DNA of 64,000 bases from Shinella sp. CPCC 101442 (GTDB taxonomy: Bacteria > Pseudomonadota > Alphaproteobacteria > Rhizobiales > Rhizobiaceae). This document shows, piece by piece, positions 36,135-44,568 of this stretch. The notes beneath the pieces are model-generated. The model made no database searches and was not told the origin of the DNA. It saw nothing but the letters and a program-made list of their open reading frames with translations. The position numbers and the translations under genes are program-made. The DNA lies in NCBI RefSeq assembly GCF_024704725.1, contig NZ_JALIQS010000008.1, forward strand, positions 62,001 to 126,000, written 5' to 3'. The first letter of the stretch is position 1; every line of letters starts with the position of its first letter.

Positions 36135-36230
36135 GCGCAGAAAATCGAACTTTACTGCACCAAAGTTTATCAACTATATTATGTAAATTGTCGTGAAGCA
36201 CGAGGGTTCGGCTATGCCGGATGACCATGA

Positions 36231-36512
36231 ATGGTGAAGTTGACCGAACCTGATGATCTGAGGGCGCTCGACACAGCAGCTTTGGAAAAGTTGGCAGTCT
36301 CCGCGATTGTCGAGCATCGAAGAAAAATGGCTTCGGACCAAATTGTCTACGAGGAGTGGACGCGTGTCAGCGACGACATCCATACGCCGTACGCGGTCGT
36401 AAACGTGCTGCAACAGGAATACGCTGAACGCCAGCGATCTCTCTGCGAGCATCAAAAATTTGTCTCTTCGATACTCGATGAACTCGGCTATATACCGACG
36501 CTCGGGAGCTAG
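36231..36512 (+). CDS. traM: TraM-like antiactivator of TraR
   Basis: A 93-aa helical protein resembling TraM, which binds TraR and blocks it until enough AHL is present. Marks: LRALDTAALEKLAVSAIVEH with RRKMAS after it (TraM: LPAADLExLTIxAIRxHR), and the C-terminal helix FVSSILDELGYIPTLGS (TraM: LISILGFIPK). The length is close to the 102 aa of TraM in Ti plasmids. It converges on traR with only 3 bases between stops. Context, next to traR, makes the assignment firm even though overall similarity is modest. Confidence 0.78.
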   Translation: MVKLTEPDDLRALDTAALEKLAVSAIVEHRRKMASDQIVYEEWTRVSDDIHTPYAVVNVLQQEYAERQRSLCEHQKFVSSILDELGYIPTLGS

Positions 36513-36515
36513 GAG

Positions 36516-37220
36516 TTAAAGCCAGCTCCTGTCTTTCGCAATAGCGATTAGATGGGGAACGGTGCTAGCCGCCGCTTTCCTTCGCGCCTTATCTAGGTGG
36601 TCTTGAACCGACCGCGCACTTATCCCCAATATGTCTGCGATCTGTGGGCCGTTTCGCCCTCGCGCCGCCCATTCAACGCAAAGTAATTCCCTTGGAGAAA
36701 GCGTTTGTCGTGGCCCTATGTCTACGCGAGTAGAACGGGCCAACGATCGATAGTGGACGGATAACAAAGCCTGAATAGCTTTCGCGCCATGCTGGGAAAA
36801 AGTAGTTCCGATTTCGCGTCGCGGTGACGCTAGGGTCAACATTAGCATTGAAGCGAAACTACCCTCCACGGCAATCGTAATACCGGATCTGATGCCGTGG
36901 GAGATCGCTTCATTACGAAAGTCCCTCATCTCTCGATCGTCGGTAGATTTCCAATGATCCGCGGACCAGGCGAATGGATCCCGGCGGAGGCGAGCCTCCC
37001 GCACCACGGGATCGATACGGACGAGATGTCGTTCCAGGTAGACTTTTTTCCAAGGTTCGGGATACGAGCTTAGTGTTCTTACGTGCATTCCTTCTTTCTG
37101 CAGATAGGCAAACCGCTCAAATCCAATACTTCCCGCAAAATCACGGAGCGCCCCGATCATCATCTCATGACCTCTCGCAGAGTCGAGTTTATCGATAAGG
37201 CAGCGGAACGCTTCGTCCAT
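36516..37220 (-). CDS. traR: TraR-type quorum-sensing activator
   Basis: A 234-aa AHL receptor of the same length as Ti TraR. All six ligand-pocket residues sit at the very same numbers: W57, Y61, D70, P71, W85 and G113. The C-terminal GerE helix-turn-helix starts LSPRELLCVEWAARGRNGPQ. It should bind the AHL made by TraI (60786-61409) and activate traCDG, traAFBH and traI-trb. It is convergent with traM. No obvious tra box stands before it, so its own control is not visible. Confidence 0.92.
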   Translation of the reverse strand: MDEAFRCLIDKLDSARGHEMMIGALRDFAGSIGFERFAYLQKEGMHVRTLSSYPEPWKKVYLERHLVRIDPVVREARLRRDPFAWSADHWKSTDDREMRDFRNEAISHGIRSGITIAVEGSFASMLMLTLASPRREIGTTFSQHGAKAIQALLSVHYRSLARSTRVDIGPRQTLSPRELLCVEWAARGRNGPQIADILGISARSVQDHLDKARRKAAASTVPHLIAIAKDRSWL

Positions 37221-37287
37221 AGTAAACCTCTAAAGTTCGGGCGCGGCATTGACGCGAAAGTACCGTTCCCGCCCATGCGGATGCCGG

Positions 37288-38358
37288 CTATCCTATTGTT
37301 CTCTCGATCACGGAGAGCCAGTTCCTCCACGCGATTTTCTCGATGAGATCTTCGCCGTAGCCATGGTCCCGGAAAACGTTGAGAAGCCGTTGGAGCCCGG
37401 ATGCGTCTCCGATCAATTCCGGTACGGTGGCGCCATCAAAGTCAGAACCTATCCCGACGCCGTCTTCACCAAGTTCGAGGATCAACGCATCCATATGCCG
37501 GAGCAAGACCTCGGCATCGGGAACACTCAAATCGTCCGGCGCGGAGCGGAGAAACGTTGTTTCGAAGTTCAATCCCACCAGCCCCCTGGTGTCACGGATC
37601 GCACCAAGTTGCCAATCGGTGAGGTTCCTCGCATGCGGGCAAATGCGATGCACATTCGAATGAGTGGCGATCAACGGCGCATCACTGAGTGCGGCAACGT
37701 CGCGAAACCCGCGCTCATTAAGGTGAGACAGATCAATGAGGATTTTTTTGTCATTGCAGGCCCGCACCAGGTCGTTCCCTGCATCGGTTAGGCCTGGCCC
37801 GGTGTCCGGCGAAGACGGGTAGCGGAAGGGCACACCATGCCCGAAAATGTTCGGCCGGCTCCAAACCGGTCCGATTGAACGCAGTCCTAAGCCGTAGAGG
37901 GTTTCGAGGAATCTCAGGTCGCGATCAATCGCCTCTGCCCCTTCGATATGGAAAACGGCAGCGATCGTATTGCGATCCCTCGCAGCTCGTATGTCGGCCG
38001 CAGACCGGCACAGAGCGATCGCTCCGGCACGGTCGAGCTCGAACAAAATGGACGCCATGGCGACGGTGGTCCTATGTGCATCATCCATCGAAAGCGCCGC
38101 TGGTAACGGTTCATCGATCGCGAAGACCGACGCAGCGTTTTCAATGAGTGCCTCTGTCGGAATGTCTGCAGACGGTGCGAACACCGCAAACATGCCGCCG
38201 GCGAACCCTCCCTGCTTTGCGCGCGGCAGATCAATATGCCAGTCATTCGGGGAGCCCTCGGTGAAGAGGGATACCTTGTCGGCCTCATCGGCGTAGTGGA
38301 GCTTGTATAGAATGTCGTTGTGTCCATCGAAGATGGGCACGAGATTTCTTTCGGCCAT
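37288..38358 (-). CDS. Membrane dipeptidase (peptidase M19)
   Basis: A 356-aa zinc dipeptidase of the renal-dipeptidase/AC family, which cleaves dipeptides including D-containing ones. Visible metal-site motifs: FDGHNDIL near residue 10, a central Glu (HIEGAEAID near 130), LIDLSHLNERG near 210 and IATHSNVHRIC near 230, and VGIGSDFDG near 310. The start at 38358 has a weak site. It is the distal gene beside a serine hydrolase, a porin and a dipeptide ABC transporter, suggesting the final cleavage of an imported peptide. Confidence 0.88.
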   Translation of the reverse strand: MAERNLVPIFDGHNDILYKLHYADEADKVSLFTEGSPNDWHIDLPRAKQGGFAGGMFAVFAPSADIPTEALIENAASVFAIDEPLPAALSMDDAHRTTVAMASILFELDRAGAIALCRSAADIRAARDRNTIAAVFHIEGAEAIDRDLRFLETLYGLGLRSIGPVWSRPNIFGHGVPFRYPSSPDTGPGLTDAGNDLVRACNDKKILIDLSHLNERGFRDVAALSDAPLIATHSNVHRICPHARNLTDWQLGAIRDTRGLVGLNFETTFLRSAPDDLSVPDAEVLLRHMDALILELGEDGVGIGSDFDGATVPELIGDASGLQRLLNVFRDHGYGEDLIEKIAWRNWLSVIERTIG

Positions 38359-38489
38359 GTGAAATCTACTTATCTACGCCCGTGACGGGTGGTGGGCGAT
38401 GCTCGAATGGGATGGAGCATTCCGGTAGCTAGGACCGCGTGTCTGAGTAGGCCGCTAGCTACCGTCTTTGCAGGAGATTGGATCAGCGC

Positions 38490-39665
38490 CTAACCGGCCA
38501 GCTTCGCGCCAGCCAGTAAGTCCTCGGTTATTGCGGCGCGGAATGCGCTTGTCTCGTCGGTTCCATCGATATTCATGAGCACGATCACCGCTTGGCTATT
38601 ATCACCTGTCAGAGCCACCATGTTAGAGGCTCCGTTGTCGCTCCCGGTGTGTCCAACGACCTTGCGCTTGCTTGTTTCCTCCTCGGTCCAGCCTAGGCCC
38701 TGATAGGGATAGATCTTCCGGTCAACTTGCCGGCGGAGCATCTCCCGGGCGGCGGCTTTTGAAAGGATGGGCGTTCCCTCGCGCTGTAGCCCGAGCATAG
38801 CGTGTATCGCCTTTGCCAGATCAGTCACCGAGCAACGAAGCATTCCTGCGGGCACGTCAGGATATCCTTCCTGAGGAAGTTCGACATATTCGCCGTTTTC
38901 AATTCTATAGGGCTTGGCAAGAACGTTTGGAGCAAACTCGCGGAGATACCAATGCGCATTAGTGATGCGAAGCGGGGTGAGGATGTTCTCTGCAACATAG
39001 CCCGCAAAGTCCTGCTTGCTGATCGCTTCAACGAGGTAACCCGCCAAGGCAGCCCCGACATTGCTGTAGTCCCACTTGGTGCCTGGCTTGGCCTTCAGGA
39101 AAGACGTCTTTGGCGAATAAGCGCTGCCGCCCTTCACCAGATAGCTCTTCATGAAATTTGAGAGGCTCCCCACGGGGTCACCCTCGACGGAGTATTCCCC
39201 ATACCCTTCGTCAGATATGCTGGAGGTATGCGTAATCAACTGGTGAGCAGTGATCGCTAGGCGCGGATGGTTCGGATTTTTCACTGGGAAGTCGATGAAT
39301 TTGTTTATGTCCGTATGCAGGTCGTAACCGCGGCGCTCAAATAGTTGAACGAGGGCAGAGGCCGTAAACAGCTTGCTGACTGATGCGAGGTGGATCGGCG
39401 TCTGCGGGACCATTTTTCTATTTGCTTTAAGATCGGCAAAGCCGAACGATGAAGCATAGTGGACAGCGTTGCTCTTCGAGGTGATCGCAAAAGATGCTCC
39501 AACCACTTTGGCAGCTTCCATCCGTGCTGGGACACTCGCCTCGAACTCACGGCGCCAGCGCTCAAACGCACCGACCTTCTCTTCGGTCCCGGACGCAAAA
39601 GCCATAGTCGGCATGAACATTCCTGCAACTCCAATTTTGATCAGCTCTCGTCTCGTGGAATACAT
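38490..39665 (-). CDS. Secreted serine hydrolase (class C beta-lactamase/D-aminopeptidase type)
   Basis: A 391-aa penicillin-binding-protein-like serine hydrolase. The N-terminus MYSTRRELIKIGVAGMFMPT carries a twin-arginine-type export signal. Catalytic motifs: SVSK (Ser near residue 95), YSN (WDYSNVGAALAGY) and HTG (VGHTGSDNGA, in place of KTG). The start at 39665 follows AAAGGAGAAAAGC. Such enzymes act on D-amino-acid peptides, esters or lactams in the periplasm. Its place with a dipeptide transporter suggests trimming of a peptide before uptake. True beta-lactamase activity is not implied. Confidence 0.85.
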   Translation of the reverse strand: MYSTRRELIKIGVAGMFMPTMAFASGTEEKVGAFERWRREFEASVPARMEAAKVVGASFAITSKSNAVHYASSFGFADLKANRKMVPQTPIHLASVSKLFTASALVQLFERRGYDLHTDINKFIDFPVKNPNHPRLAITAHQLITHTSSISDEGYGEYSVEGDPVGSLSNFMKSYLVKGGSAYSPKTSFLKAKPGTKWDYSNVGAALAGYLVEAISKQDFAGYVAENILTPLRITNAHWYLREFAPNVLAKPYRIENGEYVELPQEGYPDVPAGMLRCSVTDLAKAIHAMLGLQREGTPILSKAAAREMLRRQVDRKIYPYQGLGWTEEETSKRKVVGHTGSDNGASNMVALTGDNSQAVIVLMNIDGTDETSAFRAAITEDLLAGAKLAG

Positions 39666-39764
39666 TGCTTTTCTCCTTTTGGGTTTGTTTACAGGGTTTT
39701 CGGTCACGGACCGTGGTGAACCGTCATCTCGGACGATGCTCGCTCGATGGACACAGCGGGCTCG

Positions 39765-40766
39765 CTAGAATTCGCGTTCGATACTAAGTAGGCCGCCGAT
39801 CGCACTGTCGCGTACCCCCTCGTCCGTAGGCAGGGACGTGAATGCAAGTTCAGTGCTGATAAGAAGCGAAGGAAGAAGTACGTAATCGAAGCTGGCAGCG
39901 ATCGCGTACTTTCCCGTGTCGGTGTAGGCAGCTTGACTGTTCAGAACCAGCTCCTCAGACAGATCCAGCGAGAAGCCAGCCCATGCAGCGAACCGACCTT
40001 CCCAGGTTCCGAAGTAGCCTGGCTCGTTGTGGCCGGAGCGGTACCCGACCATTGCAAACGTGGAAAATGAATCGGTGATTTCGAGATCGAGCCGAACCTT
40101 CGCGGCGACGTGCTCGCGGACGGAGTCATAGCCCATCACTGATCCTATCTGGATTCTCTCCGCACCAAGACGAATGCCAGCCACGGCATGAGGAACGCCT
40201 CCGTGGACTAGAAAGTCAAAATCGTCTCGGGTTTCGCCCTGTTCGACGCCCACCATTGCTGACCAAAGTTCGTCGAAACTCGTCGTGTAGCTGATCAAAT
40301 TGGTGAATGACGGTCCGTAGGCGATCACGTCATCGCTCAGGACTGCGCCGGCCGAATTGAGCCACAAGTCAAATTGGGAGCTGGTGGCGCCAACAAGAAG
40401 ACCGTTGAGCTCCAGGACGGCCTCGGAGAGGGTCACCCCACCACCTTCGTCTGACGCTTCGTCGAGGTCGATCGACAGAACGGATCTAAGCGCACCGAGA
40501 TCCGTCTCGGATGCCGTGCTGAAATCGATACTGGCGCTTGACGCCGGCACCACTCGGCCGAGCGGTTCACTGGAATAGACGTCCTCGCCGACGGATAGGT
40601 CAAAGGTCAAGCTGCCGCTGATTTTCAGACACGTTTCGCTTCCAGGGAGAACGAAATACCCTTCCCCCCACGTGTCGCACACTTTCAGATACTTCCCGTC
40701 GTCTGCATTTGCCTGAAACCCGGCGCAGCAGGATGCAATCATGCAATATGCGAGTAGGCGTCGCAT
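39765..40766 (-). CDS. Porin-family outer membrane protein
   Basis: A 333-aa protein with a signal peptide (MRRLLAYCMIASCCAGFQAN, cut after ANA) and a start of the mature part, KYLKVCDTWGEGYFVLPGSE then TCLKISG, that matches the rhizobial porin (porin_2) N-terminus with its paired Cys. The rest is a pattern of alternating strands ending in FDY...SIEREF, a C-terminal Phe typical of outer membrane barrels. The start at 40766 follows AAGGATACGACG. It probably admits the substrate of the adjacent transporter. Confidence 0.78.
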   Translation of the reverse strand: MRRLLAYCMIASCCAGFQANADDGKYLKVCDTWGEGYFVLPGSETCLKISGSLTFDLSVGEDVYSSEPLGRVVPASSASIDFSTASETDLGALRSVLSIDLDEASDEGGGVTLSEAVLELNGLLVGATSSQFDLWLNSAGAVLSDDVIAYGPSFTNLISYTTSFDELWSAMVGVEQGETRDDFDFLVHGGVPHAVAGIRLGAERIQIGSVMGYDSVREHVAAKVRLDLEITDSFSTFAMVGYRSGHNEPGYFGTWEGRFAAWAGFSLDLSEELVLNSQAAYTDTGKYAIAASFDYVLLPSLLISTELAFTSLPTDEGVRDSAIGGLLSIEREF

Positions 40767-40828
40767 CGTCGTATCCTTACCGTTGTTGAGTAAGCCCACC
40801 ATTGAGGGCGTGACATGAAGGCGCCGCG

Positions 40829-41587
40829 CTATCGGGCGAAGCCCTCGCTGGCTTTCAGAAGGTCTTGGGTGTAGCCGTTGTGAGCCTCGCCGGCGGCGAG
40901 CTCGTCCGCAGCCAGCTCCTCCACCGCGCAACCGTTCTGCATGATCATGAGACGGTCGCACATGTGATGGATCACAGCGAGGTCGTGGCTGACCATGAGG
41001 TAGGTGAGGTTGCGCTCACGCCTTACCTCGTTCAAAAGGTTCAAAACTTCTGCTTGGACGGACGCGTCTAGCGCTGAGGTTGGTTCATCGAGCAGCAGAA
41101 TTTTTGGCTCAAGGATTAGGGCGCGGGCAATCGCCACGCGTTGGCGCTGCCCACCGGAGAGTTGGTGCGCATGGCGAAAGCGGAAACCACCGCCGAGCCC
41201 AACATCGTCCAGGGCTTTCCTGATGCGTCTTTCACCATCCGCAAGACCGTGTATCGCAAGCGGTTCCTGAAGGAGCCGGTCCACGGTCTGTCGCGGATGC
41301 AATGACCCGTAGGGGTCCTGGAACACCATCTGGACGTCGCGATAGAACGCCTTAGGCCGACGACGGGGCAAAGGTTTTCCAGCGATTGTCACGACGCCCT
41401 TGTCAGTCGGGACTGCACCCATGATCGCGCGTAGTAGCGTCGATTTGCCGGAGCCCGATTCTCCAACGAGACCATAGGATCCGCCAGACGCGATGGTCAT
41501 GCTTATATTTTTAACCGCGTGAAACTGATTGAAGAAGACGTTCACTCGATCGAGGGTGAGAATTTTCCCGTTTGCACCGATGTTCAT
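40829..41587 (-). CDS. Peptide ABC transporter ATP-binding protein (DppF-like)
   Basis: A 252-aa ABC ATPase: Walker A GESGSGKSTLLRA near residue 42, Q-loop VFQDPYGSLHPRQT, signature LSGGQRQRVAIARAL, Walker B ILLLDEPTSALD and the H-loop VSHDLAV. The start at 41587 overlaps the DppD stop by 4 bases. It is slightly short of the typical 270-330 aa because the C-terminal oligopeptide-binding-type extension (oligo_HPY) is small. It is the fifth gene of the transporter operon. Confidence 0.9.
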   Translation of the reverse strand: MNIGANGKILTLDRVNVFFNQFHAVKNISMTIASGGSYGLVGESGSGKSTLLRAIMGAVPTDKGVVTIAGKPLPRRRPKAFYRDVQMVFQDPYGSLHPRQTVDRLLQEPLAIHGLADGERRIRKALDDVGLGGGFRFRHAHQLSGGQRQRVAIARALILEPKILLLDEPTSALDASVQAEVLNLLNEVRRERNLTYLMVSHDLAVIHHMCDRLMIMQNGCAVEELAADELAAGEAHNGYTQDLLKASEGFAR

Positions 41588-42453
41588 TCTGCCCACTCCG
41601 CTTTCCGGTCCAGTACTGACAAGGGCGTTTGCCTGCCGCCGATTTTTGGCAGGCAATTGAGAAGGCCCTGGGTATAAGGATGTTGGGCATGCGCGAGATC
41701 CGAAGCTGCAAGCTCCTCGACAACGCGGCCAGCGTACATAACGATGATGCGGTCGCAGAAAGCGGAGACAAGCCGAAGATCGTGGGAGATAAAAATCAAA
41801 CCCATTCCGCGGTTTGACACCAATTCATCCAGGATCTTCAGCACCTCCAACCGAACTGTGACGTCAAGCGCCGACGTCGGTTCGTCGGCGATCATCAGTT
41901 CGGGATCGGCAATGAGCATCATCGCAATCATTGCGCGTTGCCCCATTCCGCCCGACACCTCATGGGGATACAGATCGAAAACACGGTGTGGGTCACGAAT
42001 CTTGACGGCCGCGAGCATATCCATCGCTCTCTCGCGCCCTTCTTTTACCCCAACGTTTTTATGTGTTCGCAAGGTCTCGACGATCTGCCAACCTATGCTC
42101 ATGACGGGGTTAAGTGAGTATTTTGGATCCTGCAAGATCATGGCGATGCGGCCGCCGCGGAGTCTGCGTCGCTCCCGTTCTGGCGCCGCTAGGAGATCAA
42201 TATCAGCAAATCTAAGCGCCTGCGCTGAGACGCGTGCATGCGGCGGGGTTAGTCCCATTACGGCCCGACCGGTTTGCGATTTGCCCGAGCCGGACTCGCC
42301 GACGATTGCCACCCGTTCGCGGCCGATAGAAAGGGTGACACCCCGTACGACCTCGGTGAAGCCCGTCCGCGTGGGATAGGATACCCTTAGATTTTCGACC
42401 TGCAGAAGGCTGCAAGGCGCGGCTTCGCCCGCTGGCAGTTTTAGCGTTTCCAT
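41584..42453 (-). CDS. Peptide ABC transporter ATP-binding protein (DppD-like)
   Basis: A 289-aa ABC ATPase: Walker A GESGSGKSQTGRAVMGL, Q-loop ILQDPKYSLNP, signature VSGGMGQRAMIAMML, Walker B LMIADEPTSALD and H-loop ISHDLRLV, then the oligo_HPY-type tail (HPYTQGLLNCLPKIGG). The start at 42453 follows CCGGAGTCATACCA. It is 16 bases after the real stop of the permease gene upstream and overlaps DppF by 4 bases. Confidence 0.92.
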   Translation of the reverse strand: METLKLPAGEAAPCSLLQVENLRVSYPTRTGFTEVVRGVTLSIGRERVAIVGESGSGKSQTGRAVMGLTPPHARVSAQALRFADIDLLAAPERERRRLRGGRIAMILQDPKYSLNPVMSIGWQIVETLRTHKNVGVKEGRERAMDMLAAVKIRDPHRVFDLYPHEVSGGMGQRAMIAMMLIADPELMIADEPTSALDVTVRLEVLKILDELVSNRGMGLIFISHDLRLVSAFCDRIIVMYAGRVVEELAASDLAHAQHPYTQGLLNCLPKIGGRQTPLSVLDRKAEWAE

Positions 42454-42469
42454 TGGTATGACTCCGGAT

Positions 42470-43396
42470 TTATTGACCGCTGCGTCGCGGATCGAGAGCA
42501 TCGCGTAGCCCGTCGCCGAGCAGGTTGAATCCGAGGCTCACAATGACGATTGCAAGGCCTGGGGCTGCCGCCACCCACCACTGGTCGAGGATAAACCTGC
42601 GCCCGGATGCAATCATCGCGCCCCATTCGGGCAGCGGTGGCTATGCGCCAAGGCCCACGAAACCGAGCCCAGCTGCCGTGAGGATGATCCCGGCCATGTC
42701 GAGCGTCACGCGCACGATCAGGGAGGACGTGCAGATCGGAACGATATGGCGCAGAACCACGCGAGAGGGTGATGCCCCCATAAGCTCCACAGCTCCGATG
42801 TAGTCAGCGTTTCGAACAGTCAGCGTCTCGGCACGTGCGATGCGGGCATAGGCGGGCCAGGATGTAATAGCGATTGCCAGCACGGCATTCTCAATTCCGG
42901 GCCCGAGAGACGCGACGAAAGCTAGGGCCAGGATGAGCTGAGGAAACGCGAGAAAGACGTCTGTGATACGCATTAAGATCGCATCGACCCACCCCCCGAG
43001 ATAACCAGCCGTCGTGCCGACGAGAAGTCCGACCGGTGCGGCTATGATCGCAACGAGGACAACGACGAAGAGGGTCAGACGCGAACCATAAACAATGCGC
43101 GAGAATATATCGCGCCCGAGATCATCCGTCCCGAACCAGTGTTGTAGCGAAGGCGGCTGGAGCCGTGCGCCGCTCAAATCGCCGATCAACGGGGAGTGCG
43201 TAGCGAGTAAATCGGCAAAAGCCGCGGCAATCAGCAACGAGATGATGATTGAGAGGCCCACCATCGCCAGTCTGTTGCTTTGGAAGCGCAGCCATGTGCT
43301 GTAGACGTGGCCCAGTCGTGCCTGCCACCGGGATGACGGCTTTTCTGAAGATAGCCATTCGCGTCGCGAGATTGTCGATCGGTCAACGATAGTCAT
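42470..43396 (-). pseudogene. Peptide ABC permease (DppC-like) with in-frame amber codon
   Basis: The frame from ATG 43396 is a typical DppC: membrane segments, EAA-type loop and GLGFVGLGA; it then meets TAG at 42641-42643, where the family has Gln (GLGAQPPLPEWG). Reading on in the same frame gives PPLPEWGAMIASGRRFILDQ, then WWVAAAPGLAIVIVSLGFNL and a proper stop TAA at 42470-42472. So a single CAG-to-TAG change cuts off the last 56 residues, including the last membrane helix. The change must be recent, as the tail has not decayed. Translational readthrough or a sequencing error would restore function. Confidence 0.88.
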
Positions 43397-43481
43397 CGTG
43401 TGCTCCGTAGGAAATGGCCGAAGATTTTCGCATTCTGGATCTGGCGATCCGAACGATACGGCTGTGACGAGAAATGTGGGC

Positions 43482-44564
43482 TCATTGTACCCTCGTCCTC
43501 GGGTCGAGCAGTCGGTAGAGAAGATCGGCAATAAGATTGAGCGCGATAAAGACGGAGCCGATCAGCACCGTGCCGCCGAGGACGGCATTCATGTCCGCAT
43601 TTTGTAGCGAGTTGGTGATATAGAGGCCGATACCTGGCCAGGAAAACACCGTCTCGGTTAGTACGGAGCCTTCGAGGAGGTTCGCATAGGAAAGCGCGAT
43701 GACGGTCACGAGTGGAACCGCAGCATTCCTGAGCGCGTGGCACCACACAACGCGCGCTTCTGACAAGCCGTTCGCGCGGGCCGACACTATGTACTCCTGG
43801 CTTAGCTCGTTCAGCATGAACGAACGTGTCATGCGGCTGATATAGGCAAGCGAGAAGTAACCGAGTAGCAGTGCGGGTAGGACGATGTGGTGGACGACAC
43901 TTGAGAAGATGTCCCATTCGCCCTGGAGCGCGGAATCCAACAACAGGAGCCCGGTGGTTGGCGTGAACGCGTACTCGTAGGTAATATCAATTCTGCCGGG
44001 ATAGCCAACCCACTGGAGCTTCACGTAAAAGAGAACCAGCAGCAGCAGACCCATCCAGAATATCGGAACCGAATATCCTACAAGCCCGAAGATCCGCACA
44101 ACCTGGTCTATCCAGCTCCCGCGTTTGACAGCCGCAAGCACGCCAAGTGGGATGCCCACGCACGAACCGATCAACGTGCCGAGCGTTGCCAATTCGAGTG
44201 TGGCTGGGAAAAAGCGGCGCAGATCCTCCATGACCGGATTTGTGGTTAGCACCGATCGGCCGAAGTCACCTTGCAGGACACCCTTTATGTAGATGTAAAA
44301 CTGCTCGATCAGTGGGAGGTCGAGCCCCATCTCCCGTCGCGTGCGCTCAACGACTGCGGCAGGCGCGCGGTCTCCGAGGACGGCAAGCACGGGATCGACG
44401 GGAATGATCCGCCCTATGAAAAACGTTACAGCCAACAGGCCGAGATACGTGGTGATCACGACCAATAAGAAGCGGGCAAATTGAGCAATGATTGCCAACG
44501 TCCGAGCCCCGGTGCGGCTCAGCGTCTGTCGGCTTTCGGAAATGTTCGGAGGTTGCAGTATCAC
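43482..44564 (-). CDS. Peptide ABC transporter permease (DppB-like)
   Basis: A 360-aa binding-protein-dependent permease with six membrane segments. Marks: FFIGRIIPVDPVLAVLGDRA near the N-terminus, GDFGRSVLTTNPV and the EAA loop EYIVSARANGLSEARVVWCH with ALRNAAVPLVT after it. The start is GTG at 44564, after AAGGAGTAGGCAG formed by the end of the upstream gene; the longer frame to 44618 overlaps that gene. It probably pairs with the truncated DppC in the inner membrane. Confidence 0.9.
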   Translation of the reverse strand: MILQPPNISESRQTLSRTGARTLAIIAQFARFLLVVITTYLGLLAVTFFIGRIIPVDPVLAVLGDRAPAAVVERTRREMGLDLPLIEQFYIYIKGVLQGDFGRSVLTTNPVMEDLRRFFPATLELATLGTLIGSCVGIPLGVLAAVKRGSWIDQVVRIFGLVGYSVPIFWMGLLLLVLFYVKLQWVGYPGRIDITYEYAFTPTTGLLLLDSALQGEWDIFSSVVHHIVLPALLLGYFSLAYISRMTRSFMLNELSQEYIVSARANGLSEARVVWCHALRNAAVPLVTVIALSYANLLEGSVLTETVFSWPGIGLYITNSLQNADMNAVLGGTVLIGSVFIALNLIADLLYRLLDPRTRVQ

Positions 44565-44568
44565 CTGC

